Source: Halobacillus dabanensis | Lineage (GTDB): Bacteria > Bacillota > Bacilli > Bacillales > Halobacillaceae | Direction of reading: 5' to 3' | Assembly (NCBI RefSeq): GCF_900114165.1 | Contig: NZ_FOSB01000006.1 | Coordinates: forward strand, 186,001 to 250,000 | DNA length: 64,000 nt | In this document: one piece after another, positions 25,673 through 34,984 of the stretch | Layout: each line of letters opens with the position of its first letter | Position numbering within the stretch: the stretch's first letter is position 1 | Program-made: the position numbers and the translations under genes | Notes under the pieces: generated by a model | Told to the model about the DNA's origin: nothing | Databases searched by the model: none | Seen by the model: the letters and a program-made list of their open reading frames with translations, nothing else

Positions 25673-26038
25673 TCTTACCTATTATTGAGAGTAAGGGGCG
25701 GAGGGGGATAAGTCGCTTTCCGCGGGGAAGACGGCAAACCTCCTCGGTCTTTTCGACCTCCGGCGTCTCGGGACCAGTCTATCCTTTCCCGCTGGAGTCT
25801 CCCCATCCCCATCCCCCTCCGCCCCTTGCCTAATATAATTGTTCCTACCCTCATCTATAATATTAATGCATTAAATCTTCTAGCAGAGTTTCTTCACGAG
25901 AGCTCTGAACGGTGAATCTATGCGAGTCTTCCCCGCACCCCTTTCTCCCTACTACGATGAATCGCAACTGTAAGTTCCACAAGTGAATACTACTTATGAA
26001 TGTATGTTCCCATAGGATTCATGACCTTTTTCTTCTGT
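25673..26038. other. 366-base intergenic region after the YoxD-like gene
   Basis: The left part is a GC-rich inverted-repeat element (25693-25827, separate entry). The remaining about 200 bases are AT-rich with no open frame, RNA or clear terminator that I can defend; the minus-strand oxidoreductase ends at 26039. Confidence 0.4.
25693..25827. repeat. GC-rich intergenic element with perfect 17-base terminal inverted repeats
   Basis: AAGGGGCGGAGGGGGAT (25693-25709) is matched by its exact complement at 25811-25827. The interior carries GTCGCTTTCCGCGGGGAAG, CTCCTCGGTC and TTTCCCGCTGGAGTCTCC, blocks of a structured dispersed element seen in Bacillaceae intergenic DNA. A relative is at 17010-17130. 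It is non-coding and too short for a transposase. Confidence 0.7.
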
Positions 26039-27376
26039 TTATTTACATATACTTTTGCCTAAATAGATGCCGCTTGCTGCCGCCTGGGAGAGGGAGTGGG
26101 TTTCTCCGGAGCAGTCACCGATCAAGTAGAGTCCTGGGACGTTTGTTTGGAAGTTTTCATCGGTTTCTATTTTCGCTTCGTAAAATTTGCTGTCGAGACC
26201 GTAGAGGATGGTATCTTTGTCGATCGGCTCCTCCAATAACCCTTCTAAAGCTTTGAAAAAGTCGAGAAGTGCTTCGGTATATAATTCAGGTACTTCTTCT
26301 TTAAGATTGCCGACTTCTGCATCCAATGATGGTGTAATCGAATTGTGTCGGAGAGTTAGGGTCGGTGTGTTTTTGTATAAATCGTCGAGACGCTGTGCAA
26401 CGATGCGTCCCCTTCCCCTATTGATGGCTCCTACCACAGATGTCGCCTCTTCCATCGCTTGTTTATGGCTATCGAACAGCCGGGGAACGAACAGGGTGAA
26501 ATTAAGATTCTCACTTGGCTGATCTTCTTCTCTTTGGTTTTGGCCATCCGCCATGACGAGACCGTGCTGGTGTTTTCGGATCACTCTGCCACTCGGATTC
26601 ATGCAGTAGGTTGTCGCAGAATAGCCTTCTGTCGTGTAGTTGAGCTTCGTTTCGAATGTCTCTTGTAAAATCGCGTCCAGTTGGTTTCCCTGCATTTCCA
26701 CTCGCACCCCTAGATCCAACCGTGTCTGTTCTGGTTTTATGCCTAATTTTGGTGCGATCTTTGCTAACCATTCACTCCCACTCATTCCTGTAGCAATGAT
26801 AACCTTTTCACTTTCATATGTATTTCCACTGGAGCGAATGACATAGGAATCCTCTCTTTTTTCTATTTCCGTAATTTCCACTTCGAAAGAGAACCGTATT
26901 TTATCTATCATTTCTTCGTACATGTTTTGAAACACTTCTTTTGCAAGAGATGTGCCAAGATGACGGACTTCTGTAGAAAAGACGCTCAACCCATACCGAG
27001 CCGCCTTTTCTGATAAACGATGATTTTTCGTGCTATATTTCTCTGTCCGTTCACCTCCGAATGAACAAAGGATCCGGTCCACCTCTTCCATCATTGCCAG
27101 TGTTTGTCCGGTACCGATTTTTTGACCGAGCATGCCACCGAAGTCATTGGTATAATTGAACTTCCCTTCTGATTTTCCTAAACCTGCAAAACCGACATAT
27201 TTGTCACACGGACCTTCGCAAGTACAGGCTTCTCCCACTTCCTGGCCACAAAACCGTTCGGCAAGAGGCTTCCCCCGGTCGATTACGTGAACCGAGAGAT
27301 GAGGATGTTCCCTCATTAATGTATAGGCAAGAAAAACGCCACTTACTCCTGCCCCGATAATTGTGACATCCTGCAT
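26039..27376 (-). CDS. NAD(P)/FAD-dependent dehydrogenase (COG2509-like)
   Basis: 445 residues from ATG 27376 after AAAGGAAGGTG. VTIIGAGVSGVFLAYTLM is the FAD dinucleotide-binding motif; a Cys cluster near 60-70 (GEACTCEGPCDKY) follows; VIIATGMSGSEWL and LYLIGDCSGETHSLSQAAASG are the later FAD-contact motifs. It belongs to the uncharacterised dehydrogenases related to BaiN/YhiN-type flavoproteins. The Cys cluster is a feature of this subgroup and might hold a metal or thiol centre. Substrate unknown. A GNAT acetyltransferase gene lies just upstream. Confidence 0.72.
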   Translation of the reverse strand: MQDVTIIGAGVSGVFLAYTLMREHPHLSVHVIDRGKPLAERFCGQEVGEACTCEGPCDKYVGFAGLGKSEGKFNYTNDFGGMLGQKIGTGQTLAMMEEVDRILCSFGGERTEKYSTKNHRLSEKAARYGLSVFSTEVRHLGTSLAKEVFQNMYEEMIDKIRFSFEVEITEIEKREDSYVIRSSGNTYESEKVIIATGMSGSEWLAKIAPKLGIKPEQTRLDLGVRVEMQGNQLDAILQETFETKLNYTTEGYSATTYCMNPSGRVIRKHQHGLVMADGQNQREEDQPSENLNFTLFVPRLFDSHKQAMEEATSVVGAINRGRGRIVAQRLDDLYKNTPTLTLRHNSITPSLDAEVGNLKEEVPELYTEALLDFFKALEGLLEEPIDKDTILYGLDSKFYEAKIETDENFQTNVPGLYLIGDCSGETHSLSQAAASGIYLGKSICK

Positions 27377-27390
27377 ACGATCACCTTCCT

Positions 27391-27954
27391 TTATGTACGG
27401 ATTTTCGCATAGATACACGTATCTGTCAGCCGTTCTCCGTCAACGGAACGATCTTCATTCCTTAAAATCCCTTCGAGGCTAAATCCGATACTCTCTGCAA
27501 GGGAACGACTCTTGTAATTTTCAGACTCGCAGCGGATTTCCACCCTTGCTCCCCCGAGTCCATGCAATGCATAATCTGTCAGAGCAGCTACAGCTTCCCG
27601 CATATACCCATTCCCGCTATATCTAGTATCCATCCAATAGCCCAGCTCGAATTTCGGGACATCCCAGTCGATATTGTGAAAACCGGTGGACCCCACGAAA
27701 GTTCTGTCTTCTTTAAGAAAAACCAAGTAACGCAAATTTTCCCGTGATAAAAACTTCGTTTGGACTTGCCGTGCATTGATTTCCGTTTCTTCCACCGTGG
27801 GCGGCTGTTGCACGAATCCGAGCCAAGGCTTCAGTTCATTTAGTGACTCGTGGATAGAAGCGTTTATTGTCGCGCCATCCCCAGGTTCCGGCATTCTCAA
27901 TAATAATCGTTCGGTTTCAATCGGCGACTGGACGTCCCGCATGATAGGATTCAT
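27391..27954 (-). CDS. GNAT N-acetyltransferase, RimJ/RimL type
   Basis: 187 residues: ETERLLLRMPEPGDG at the N terminus, FVGSTGFHNIDW, ELGYWMDTRYSGNGYMREAVAAL (acetyl-CoA binding region) and NYKSRSLAESIGFSLEGILR. These mark the RimJ/RimL-like group, which acetylates protein N termini or small molecules. Start follows AAAAGGGAG. It precedes the FAD dehydrogenase by 14 bases, so the two are probably co-transcribed. Target unknown. Confidence 0.8.
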   Translation of the reverse strand: MNPIMRDVQSPIETERLLLRMPEPGDGATINASIHESLNELKPWLGFVQQPPTVEETEINARQVQTKFLSRENLRYLVFLKEDRTFVGSTGFHNIDWDVPKFELGYWMDTRYSGNGYMREAVAALTDYALHGLGGARVEIRCESENYKSRSLAESIGFSLEGILRNEDRSVDGERLTDTCIYAKIRT

Positions 27955-28133
27955 AAACCCAACTCCCTTTTCCCAGTAATTTGTGAAAGATTTTCAAGAA
28001 GAATATTTCCATCACACTCTGACTATTCTTATATTCTATCAAACAAAACCTTTTCCTTTTTTTGCAAAATCTATATTCAAACCTCTTTCCTTTTTATATA
28101 ATAGACGGAAATGTCCAGTGAAGGAGGAGGACG

Positions 28134-29042
28134 ATGAATAGGAATACTGCTTTTATCATGATTTTTATCGGCGCATCCCTGTGGGGGATCATCGGCTTGT
28201 TCGTGAACGCATTATATGAATACGGCTTCACCCCTTTGCAAGTCGTCGCTTTACGTGTGAGCGCTGCTGCCTTCCTCTTGCTTCTCTACATAGGGATCAA
28301 GAATCATAAACTATTGAAAATCAAACCGGCCGATACCAGCTACTTTGTCGGAACAGGTGTCATCAGCATCGCACTGTTCAATTGGTGCCTGTTCAGCGCG
28401 ATCGAGACCACCTCGATGTCGATCGCTTTTGTACTTTTATATACAGCGCCGGCCTTCGTCACCCTATTTTCGAGAATCTTTTTCAACGAACCATGGACGT
28501 TCAGGAAAATCATCGCCCTTGTGACCACATTCATCGGCTGCACGTTCGTGATCGGTTTGCTGCCTAACTTGAATGCTACCTTGACCGTTGCTGGACTTCT
28601 GTTCGGCCTTGGATCGGGGTTGTTCTATGCCCTGTACAGCATTTTCGGCAAAGTTATTTTAAAGAAGTACCGCTCGCTGACAGTCACCTTTTATACATTT
28701 TTACTGGCGACGATCGCAGTGGTGCCCTTCAGCTTCCTGTGGCAGGAAATCACCTTGCTTACAAGTGTGCGAGTATGGCTGCTCGTCTTCGGGCTCGGTC
28801 TTGTATCCACGGTACTGCCATTCATTTTATATACAAAAGGCCTTGAAACCGTAGAATCGAGCCGTGCTTCGATCATCGCCACCATCGAACCTGTTGTCGC
28901 GACATTGATCGGATACTTTGTATACGCAGAACAGATGACCATCTTTCAATATGGCGGGGTAGTACTTGTCCTGTTGTCGGTCATCATTGTTCAGGAAGCG
29001 AAGCGGAAACCAGGGAATAAACTTAAAAGCCATGCTTCATAA
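28134..29042 (+). CDS. EamA-family (DMT) transporter
   Basis: 302 residues with ten predicted membrane helices in two EamA repeats (first about 6-135, second about 150-290); LSLWGIIGLFVNALYEYG and VESSRASIIATIEPVVATLIGYF are typical. Inner-membrane exporter or permease of small metabolites. Start at ATG 28134 after AAGGAGGAGG. Single gene, no local clue to substrate. Confidence 0.88.
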   Translation: MNRNTAFIMIFIGASLWGIIGLFVNALYEYGFTPLQVVALRVSAAAFLLLLYIGIKNHKLLKIKPADTSYFVGTGVISIALFNWCLFSAIETTSMSIAFVLLYTAPAFVTLFSRIFFNEPWTFRKIIALVTTFIGCTFVIGLLPNLNATLTVAGLLFGLGSGLFYALYSIFGKVILKKYRSLTVTFYTFLLATIAVVPFSFLWQEITLLTSVRVWLLVFGLGLVSTVLPFILYTKGLETVESSRASIIATIEPVVATLIGYFVYAEQMTIFQYGGVVLVLLSVIIVQEAKRKPGNKLKSHAS

Positions 29043-29163
29043 GAAAAGCGCATGCGCCCTGAAAGACACGACACCCATAAGCAAAACGGCTGAAGGAAGG
29101 TGACATTCCCTTCCGTAAGACGGATTGCTTATGTCGCAAGTGGCTGGGCGCTGGAGCTAGCCA
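29041..29163. repeat. Dispersed intergenic element (GCGCATGCGCCC ... GGCGCTGGAGCT)
   Basis: AAGCGCATGCGCCCTGAAAG at one end and GGGCGCTGGAGCT at the other bracket imperfect inverted segments (CATAAGCAAAACGG versus GACGGATTGCTTATG, and GGAAGGTGACATTCCCTTCC). This layout is familiar from Bacillaceae intergenic DNA. No gene. Confidence 0.55.
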
Positions 29164-29309
29164 GCACTTCGCAGAAATGTTCAAAAAACCCTATACTTTC
29201 TAATCTTTTATATAAAAAGAAGTCGGAAATCATCAGCCTTTATTTCCTTTGTTCTAATCCTTTCGGTTGTGAATACATTTTAGGAGGATACAACCGGAGG
29301 AGGATGGCT

Positions 29310-29621
29310 ATGTCAGCTGCTCGGATTTTGATGTGGGTCACCGGTGCACTTGAAGCGTTTTTAGGTATTCCGTTTTTCGGCGGGACGTTCGTCATATCCC
29401 TATTATGGACCCCTCTAGCTGTGATGCTGGTTTTGCATATCGTAACCTTAGTTCTCGCACAACAAATAGGAAGAGAAACAAGAGGAAGTGTGCTGGGAAT
29501 CATCACCTCTTGTATCGCATGGATCCCCATCGTCGGAATGGTGATGCACATTTTGACGGCCATCTTTTTGCTGATTGATGCAAGCGAAGCAGACCCGGAA
29601 TTAGAAAAACAGCCAGACTAA
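29310..29621 (+). CDS. Small three-helix membrane protein of unknown function
   Basis: 103 residues from ATG 29310, 6 bases past GGAGGAGG; an ATG at 29304 is too close to the site and farther upstream frames lack one. Three hydrophobic segments with GGTFVISLLWTPLAVMLVLH and SCIAWIPIVGMVMHILTAIF, then an acidic end. No family recognised. Ends at a bidirectional terminator. Confidence 0.65.
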   Translation: MSAARILMWVTGALEAFLGIPFFGGTFVISLLWTPLAVMLVLHIVTLVLAQQIGRETRGSVLGIITSCIAWIPIVGMVMHILTAIFLLIDASEADPELEKQPD

Positions 29622-29641
29622 TACTATTCTATTCTATGAAC

Positions 29642-29671
29642 AAAAAGACGATCACAACGGATCGTCTTTTT
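29642..29671. terminator. Bidirectional terminator between convergent genes
   Basis: AAAAAGACGATC (29642-29653) pairs with GATCGTCTTTTT (29660-29671); it overlaps the last codons of the minus-strand gene that ends at 29652. Confidence 0.85.
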
Positions 29672-30236
29672 GTATTCCGTTCCATTTCTGGTGTTCTTTA
29701 TCATAAGCCCTTAATAATAAGATAAAACTGATTTCCACAACAAACACAGCCCCTACTGCGACGATCATTGCCGGCAAAGCATAGGTATCGGGGGTATTGA
29801 AGAAAAATGGCAGCAGCGCATAGTATGCAAAATGGATGTAAAAGTAGACGCTGAATAATTTCTTCGCCCGCTTTATCAGTGCTTTTTCCTCCCTATCACT
29901 CGCCCAGTGGATGAGCATCTCGAAAAGAAAATAGACAAGAAAAAGTTTCAGTACGCCGAGCGCATGATGATAAAAGGTGAGGAGATCTAAATCCATCACT
30001 AACCGGTTTGTCGCAGGGGAAGGCTGACCGAGAAACATCGCAGGGATCGAGACCACCGCTAATAGGAGAGCAAGAACACGTGCGCTCCTCACCTCCCTCC
30101 ACTCTAAAGGTAAACGAGTAAGTGCACCTGCGATGAGGATGTAGCCTATAAAATCCGGGAATACCTCCACTGGACCGATGTAGAAATCGATGAGGACAAG
30201 TAAAAATCCTTGAAATATTCGCTGAAATGGTCTCAT
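29652..30236 (-). CDS. Membrane protein of unknown function
   Basis: 194 residues with about five to six hydrophobic segments; PVEVFPDFIGYILIAGAL is the most distinctive, and the end is charged (KEHQKWNGIQKDDPL). Its ATG overlaps the stop of the upstream gene (ATGA at 30233-30236), so the two are coupled. Not recognised. Confidence 0.7.
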   Translation of the reverse strand: MRPFQRIFQGFLLVLIDFYIGPVEVFPDFIGYILIAGALTRLPLEWREVRSARVLALLLAVVSIPAMFLGQPSPATNRLVMDLDLLTFYHHALGVLKLFLVYFLFEMLIHWASDREEKALIKRAKKLFSVYFYIHFAYYALLPFFFNTPDTYALPAMIVAVGAVFVVEISFILLLRAYDKEHQKWNGIQKDDPL

Positions 30237-31132
30237 TCGTCTCCCACCCTCTCTACAAGTTCGTCCATTTGGTCCGAGGTAAATGAAGGGTGGTTATAAA
30301 CAAGAAAGCGCTCAACAAAATCTTTTCCATTTTCCATTGTTCCCGTTACTTTCAAAGGAAACCAGTAGGCGTTAAGAGCATCTTTGTTATGTTGAATCGT
30401 CTGCCTTATATGATCACCTTGCTCTACGATCAGCGGATAATCGATTGCAGGAAGGTTTACCCCGGCGACTTTTTCCCACTCCAAGTCCCTTTCTTTCTCA
30501 TACCAATCAGGCAAATGCCCCTTTGTTGTTCTATTCCCATTTGAAGCTGTATGATGTATTTTAATCAACATCTCATCCGTCAATTCAGGGAAAGGCGAAG
30601 AGATATCCTCTATTTTTATCCTTTCCTTCACTGTATAAGACTGTGTCGAGCGTCCATCACTCCCCCCGGATGACATATCCTGTTTGAAAACACCACTTCT
30701 TTCTGGAGGTTCCTCTGTAATAATTGTTCCAATATCCGCTACAATCATTTCCCCATCATCCATGGTAATAATAGCTTCTCCTTGATGATCTATACTCTCC
30801 CTCGTTACCTCTTTCGTATCAAATTGGGCACTTGCCATCCAGTAATGTGTTGATTCACTCAGGACATTAAAGGTCATTCTCGGGTTATCCTGAGGGAAGC
30901 CAGTATTCTTATAATCAGGATACATGACAGTGCCATCACTGAATTCAATGCTTTGTACTTTTTTAGGGTCTTGTTTATTCATCAAATAATAAATTTCAAA
31001 TGTATCGACCTCTGCATAATAGTGTTTTAAAAAAAGTGCTTCGTCTAACTGTTTCGATTGATAATACCAAAGATTAGCACCCCAGCTCACAACGATGACG
31101 ACCAGGGCAATCATCAGTATCTTCTTATTCAT
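30233..31132 (-). CDS. Membrane-anchored extracytoplasmic protein of unknown function
   Basis: 299 residues. One N-terminal hydrophobic helix (about 4-24) anchors a large polar domain outside the cell. No cleavage site or lipobox is evident and no catalytic motif is seen. First gene of a two-gene unit with the membrane protein at 29652-30236; the pair may form one complex. Function unknown. Confidence 0.7.
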   Translation of the reverse strand: MNKKILMIALVVIVVSWGANLWYYQSKQLDEALFLKHYYAEVDTFEIYYLMNKQDPKKVQSIEFSDGTVMYPDYKNTGFPQDNPRMTFNVLSESTHYWMASAQFDTKEVTRESIDHQGEAIITMDDGEMIVADIGTIITEEPPERSGVFKQDMSSGGSDGRSTQSYTVKERIKIEDISSPFPELTDEMLIKIHHTASNGNRTTKGHLPDWYEKERDLEWEKVAGVNLPAIDYPLIVEQGDHIRQTIQHNKDALNAYWFPLKVTGTMENGKDFVERFLVYNHPSFTSDQMDELVERVGDE

Positions 31133-31250
31133 ATAAATCGTCCTTACCTTTGTTTTTTTGGCTCCATTTCAAATGGGATGAAACGTATCTTCCATCTTTT
31201 ACGTAAACGTATGTGTGACGTTTCAAATTTTTAAAGAAAGAGAGAATACT

Positions 31251-31826
31251 ATGCAGCTAACATCTAATTACTACAAACTTCAAAGGGAATCCATTCATCC
31301 TTATCAGAGTAGACAATTCGGGATTATAAATAAGGAAGACGAACGAGTCGCCACATTTGAAGAAGAGCCCTCCACCTCTTCCGACCTTGGGAATCAATTT
31401 TTGAACCTGATCAATCTGCATCCCATCTGCAGTTTCAAAATGAAGCTTTTAACCCCGAACCAAGAAGTGCTTGCTCGATTGATTAAGAAAAAAGGTTGGT
31501 ACAATAGTATTCTTGTTCAGACAAAAGATGAAAATATCACGTTGCACTTCAAAGGGTCGATATCCCAAAATATTTTTGCAACCGATGAAAATGGAACTAC
31601 TCTCTTCCACTGTACGGGAAAAAATATGGCTTCTGACTTTTCCATCGAGTCAGAGCAAGGGAAATTCGCTACTATCCATAAACGCTCTATTGCTGCACCA
31701 ACCACTAAAGAAGCCTGGCTTTCAGAAGACCTGTATCATATCAGAGCTAACGAATGGACAAAAACTGAGGTCCTTGCCATTTTATCCACGACAGTGATGA
31801 TCGATCTCTATTACCATCGCCGATAA
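31251..31826 (+). CDS. Hypothetical protein, possibly tubby-like fold
   Basis: 191 residues from ATG 31251 after AAAGAGAGAA (a weak site). The pattern of beta-strand stretches (GWYNSILVQTKDENITLHFKG, IFATDENGTTLFHCTGKN) and the final hydrophobic ALSTTVMIDLYYHRR-type helix resembles tubby C-terminal-like (LURP-one-related) proteins of Bacillaceae. I hold that only loosely. Stand-alone gene. Confidence 0.5.
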   Translation: MQLTSNYYKLQRESIHPYQSRQFGIINKEDERVATFEEEPSTSSDLGNQFLNLINLHPICSFKMKLLTPNQEVLARLIKKKGWYNSILVQTKDENITLHFKGSISQNIFATDENGTTLFHCTGKNMASDFSIESEQGKFATIHKRSIAAPTTKEAWLSEDLYHIRANEWTKTEVLAILSTTVMIDLYYHRR

Positions 31827-31929
31827 TCTTCTTCCATCAAAAAGCTCTATTAAGTATGGGTTCATTCTATTCTCCCATTGCAATCAATGTGTCTGGGAAG
31901 CGGCCATAAGACTATTCATTGTATGTAGT

Positions 31930-32160
31930 TTAAGGTGAAATTCCAGTGTATAAGTAGAGACATCCTATAATTATGTAAAAAATCGACCACTTTTTCCGAC
32001 CTTCCCTGACATCCTGGACAGCTAACAGGAAAAAAAGCCCCGCCAAAGCATTAGCGATTATCGTAAAGTTAATTGTTACATACGTACTAAATAAATCTGC
32101 AAGAATCACAATCAAAGTTACAACCCCATAGATGCTAATAAAAACACGGAATATCCTCAT
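31930..32160 (-). CDS. Small membrane protein
   Basis: 76 residues with two to three hydrophobic segments, one short basic loop (VREGRKKWS). Its ATG overlaps the stop of the preceding gene (32157-32160), so it is the last of three linked small membrane genes. Unknown function. Confidence 0.6.
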   Translation of the reverse strand: MRIFRVFISIYGVVTLIVILADLFSTYVTINFTIIANALAGLFFLLAVQDVREGRKKWSIFYIIIGCLYLYTGISP

Positions 32161-32615
32161 GCAACTTTGTCCCTTTCCTTCTTGAATTCTTCAAAATAAT
32201 GTTTCTTAGCTTTCCATTTTTTCGTGCCGCTGCGAAACCCTGTCACGAGTGCGATGATAAGAAAGATGAGAGACATGAAGGCAAAGGCATCAGCACTGAG
32301 GATTACCGGGATAAAAACTTGAAAACTTTCTGTAAGGGAGGAACGCAATTGAAAGAGTGTCTGTCTCCCTTCCCATCGCTCCTCCCATATGCTCCACAAT
32401 TCTTCATTCGTTTTCCGACTCATGTATGTTTCGTATAAAAAGAAGCCATAAAAGACGAGAGCACCCAAATAAAACAGTCCAGGTACATGGCCGAAAAAGA
32501 TTTGCCCGAAACCGATACATAAAGCCATCAATAAAAATAGATGCCATACCGACTTTCGGGCTTTATTTCTTATGTATTGTTGATTGGTACTTTCTTTTTC
32601 CAACTCTTCTTCCAT
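32157..32615 (-). CDS. Membrane protein of unknown function
   Basis: 152 residues. The start at 32615 (second ATG) gives a 6-base spacing to GAGGGG; the ATG at 32619-32621 touches the site. Two to four hydrophobic segments around a charged loop (MSRKTNEELWSIWEERWEGR). It overlaps the next gene by 4 bases. Unknown family. Confidence 0.6.
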   Translation of the reverse strand: MEEELEKESTNQQYIRNKARKSVWHLFLLMALCIGFGQIFFGHVPGLFYLGALVFYGFFLYETYMSRKTNEELWSIWEERWEGRQTLFQLRSSLTESFQVFIPVILSADAFAFMSLIFLIIALVTGFRSGTKKWKAKKHYFEEFKKERDKVA

Positions 32616-32625
32616 CTTCATCCCC

Positions 32626-32868
32626 TCAACCGATTATTAATTCGTAAATTGCAAACCCCAACATGAGAAAAGCAAAACTGAAGCGAAAAATAGAACCGAT
32701 CTTCTTTTTTCGCTTTGCGGGCATTACTATTGCCTGATCTATGATGATAGCTGGAGCTAAAAACAGCCATAGATACAGCCATGGAAAGTGATAGTCTGTA
32801 AATAAATTCAGTATAATCAATAAAGCTATGATTACACTATTAGTTATGTATTTGGCTGCTTTCTTCAT
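32626..32868 (-). CDS. Small membrane protein
   Basis: 80 residues from ATG 32868 after GGGAGGTG. Hydrophobic stretches around ITNSVIIALLIILNLF and WLYLWLFLAPAIIID, then a basic patch (PAKRKKKIG) and another helix. First of three tightly packed small membrane genes. Unknown function. Confidence 0.6.
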   Translation of the reverse strand: MKKAAKYITNSVIIALLIILNLFTDYHFPWLYLWLFLAPAIIIDQAIVMPAKRKKKIGSIFRFSFAFLMLGFAIYELIIG

Positions 32869-33089
32869 AGGCACCTCCCTGCTGGATAAAATCCCCATCC
32901 ATTGTAACAGAAAATTCAACCTTTATGGACAGTTGCCATATCGTTTAATCATTCCAGCGGACAATCCATCGATAATCAAACTATTCTAGAATCATATCCA
33001 TACTCCAAACAATTGGATCAGAAATTAACAAACGGGTAAATTAACTATAATAAGGTTATGTAAACACCAGGTGTGTCACTAATCGAAAA

Positions 33090-33126
33090 AAAAGGAAAAC
33101 TTCCCTTAATAAGAAGTTTTCCTTTT
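33090..33126 (-). terminator. Terminator downstream of the GNAT gene
   Basis: 13-bp stem AAAAGGAAAACTT/AAGTTTTCCTTTT (33090-33102 with 33114-33126) followed on the minus strand by eight T. A second hairpin, GCCGCCAGGAT/ATCCTGACGGC-like, stands just before it (about 33143-33175). Confidence 0.8.
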
Positions 33127-33248
33127 CTATTTTTGGAATGAATCAAGCCGCCAGGATCATATCCTGACGGCTTGATAGTTATTGGCCACCCATTCCGGTT
33201 AACAGAAGCTCTTTCTCTTTTGATTCCATAACCTTTTCCCTAATTGTC

Positions 33249-33743
33249 TTAACCCTGTAGTGAGAAGGATGACATGGAAGGTTTTCTTACCATTGTAATA
33301 AAACCGACAGCACCATTACGGAAGGAGCCCTTCTCTATGAACCCTAACTTTTCATAAAGGCGGATCGCCCGCTTATTGAAAGTAGCCACAGACAAACGGA
33401 GAGGAAGGCTTGAATCAGCCAGGGTATGGTCTATGATCAAGGAGCCAAAAGCATAACCGTTACCCTTCCCTGTCCATTCAGGATTCATTCCGAGTCCCAA
33501 ATCAATCGCATGGTCTCTATAAACTCCTGCGTCTTCCCCGGCAGGAACAAGAGCGCTATGCCCTGTGCAAAAGAACCCAATCAATATGTCCCCATCCATC
33601 ACAGTCTGGAAACTGCCGTCCAAACGCTCTCCTAACGTTTCTTCCTTGCAGTCCACATTATAAAAATCATAAGGAGGCTCATACTTCCATTGCAATGAAT
33701 CTTTCGCTCTTTCATTCGTCATTTCCTCTACAGAAAGCTTCAT
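33249..33743 (-). CDS. GNAT-family N-acetyltransferase
   Basis: 164 residues from ATG 33743, right after GGAGGGAGCGA. Acetyl-CoA motif region GLGMNPEWTGKGNGYAFGSL, then LSVATFNKRAIRLYEKLGF, the classic C-terminal part of the fold. Target unknown. It lies behind ykuI with 26 bases between, possibly co-transcribed. The upstream in-frame ATG overlaps ykuI and has no site. Confidence 0.82.
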   Translation of the reverse strand: MKLSVEEMTNERAKDSLQWKYEPPYDFYNVDCKEETLGERLDGSFQTVMDGDILIGFFCTGHSALVPAGEDAGVYRDHAIDLGLGMNPEWTGKGNGYAFGSLIIDHTLADSSLPLRLSVATFNKRAIRLYEKLGFIEKGSFRNGAVGFITMVRKPSMSSFSLQG

Positions 33744-33769
33744 TCGCTCCCTCCTCTCTCCAATTCGAA

Positions 33770-34984
33770 CTAAGCGAGTAAACATTCGTGGTCATACAAA
33801 TAAGCATAACGGAGATCTATGAATAGAAAGTGTTGATCCGTAAGCGGGAAGCTGAACGTGCGAACCATCTCTTTTGTTTCAATGTCAGAATAGAGGCCTG
33901 ACAATAAACCTCTATTGAGCACCTTCATCTGCATGACGTTTTCTAAGAAATAAGGCCTGAAAGCCCAGTTGGACCCGCGCTTTTGGGGTTCGATCTCCCA
34001 TGTGTCCTTCTTCTTCCTGAAGTTGGAGGACACTTGCTGGCCATCCATATGGCAGATGAACATCCGGAAGCTCTCTTCGTGAAATTGTTCGGTGACTTCT
34101 TCAATGAATGTATCCGCTTTCTTCGGACCTTCCCATTTAGACAGCAGCGCCTTCACCTTTCCTTCCCATTTACTCACAAGACCCAGGCGTTGTTCCAACA
34201 GGCTCTTTTCCCGCTGTACATAGCCGGCCATTTTTTCCCGGATGTCGATGGCGAGAGAATGTTCGTCGACGGGATGGAAAGACGGATAGGCGAGATAAAA
34301 TCCCTGATAATAACGACTGCCGTGTTTCCATGCGAAATAAAGCTGGTAGTCGTCTTCAATGTTTTCAAAAAGAAGCGCTGCCCCAATCCGGTGTGCGAGC
34401 ATAGATAAGGAAAACATGATGTCCTGAAAAACGTCCCCATTCTGCTTGCGGATGATTCCTGTATCAATTTTCAATATATGCGGTTCCAACTGACGGATTC
34501 TGTCTATGTTCGAACTCTTCGCCCCTACGTGATCGACGGCGATTTGAATGCCGAACGTTTTATAGTAAAGAAGCAAATGATTAAGAGATTCAAAGTCCTC
34601 ATCAAAATCGTGTTCGGTCACTTCGATGACGACACGCTTCATATCGAAGCCTTTTTGATCGAAACTGAGCAGCGTCTGCAGCAGATCTTCCCCATTGTTG
34701 ATCATCAATTGCTTCGCATTACGATTGATGAACAGGAAACCTTCTGTCTCCGTTTCTATCATTTCATCCATGGCAAGCTTCAACACATGCTGATCGACTT
34801 CCACTTTGAACTCTTCCGGAACATCGGGGTCATGGAAAAAGGGGCCAAGGCTATGCCACTCGCCCTCCTCTTCATAGCGCGCCAAAACCTCATGTCCGAT
34901 GACGCCATGATTGATGGCACTGATGATCGGCTGGAAGACCGGCTTGATTTTATGTACGTTTCCTAAGATATCTAAAGGATCCAT
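33770..34984 (-). CDS. ykuI: YkuI-like EAL-domain cyclic-di-GMP-binding protein
   Basis: 404 residues, about the length of B. subtilis YkuI and clearly similar along the chain. N-terminal EAL domain (about 1-250): GHEVLARYEEE (EVL in place of EAL), FINRNAKQLM, VVIEVTEHDFDE, DHVGAKSSNIDRI replacing the DDFGTGYSS loop, and ILKID. A linking helix and a C-terminal PAS-like domain follow (NWAFRPYFLENVMQMKVLNRG, FSFPLTDQHFLFIDLRYAYLY). YkuI is thought to bind c-di-GMP with little or no hydrolysis; the altered loop fits that. Start follows GTAGGAGGGG. Confidence 0.9.
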   Translation of the reverse strand: MDPLDILGNVHKIKPVFQPIISAINHGVIGHEVLARYEEEGEWHSLGPFFHDPDVPEEFKVEVDQHVLKLAMDEMIETETEGFLFINRNAKQLMINNGEDLLQTLLSFDQKGFDMKRVVIEVTEHDFDEDFESLNHLLLYYKTFGIQIAVDHVGAKSSNIDRIRQLEPHILKIDTGIIRKQNGDVFQDIMFSLSMLAHRIGAALLFENIEDDYQLYFAWKHGSRYYQGFYLAYPSFHPVDEHSLAIDIREKMAGYVQREKSLLEQRLGLVSKWEGKVKALLSKWEGPKKADTFIEEVTEQFHEESFRMFICHMDGQQVSSNFRKKKDTWEIEPQKRGSNWAFRPYFLENVMQMKVLNRGLLSGLYSDIETKEMVRTFSFPLTDQHFLFIDLRYAYLYDHECLLA

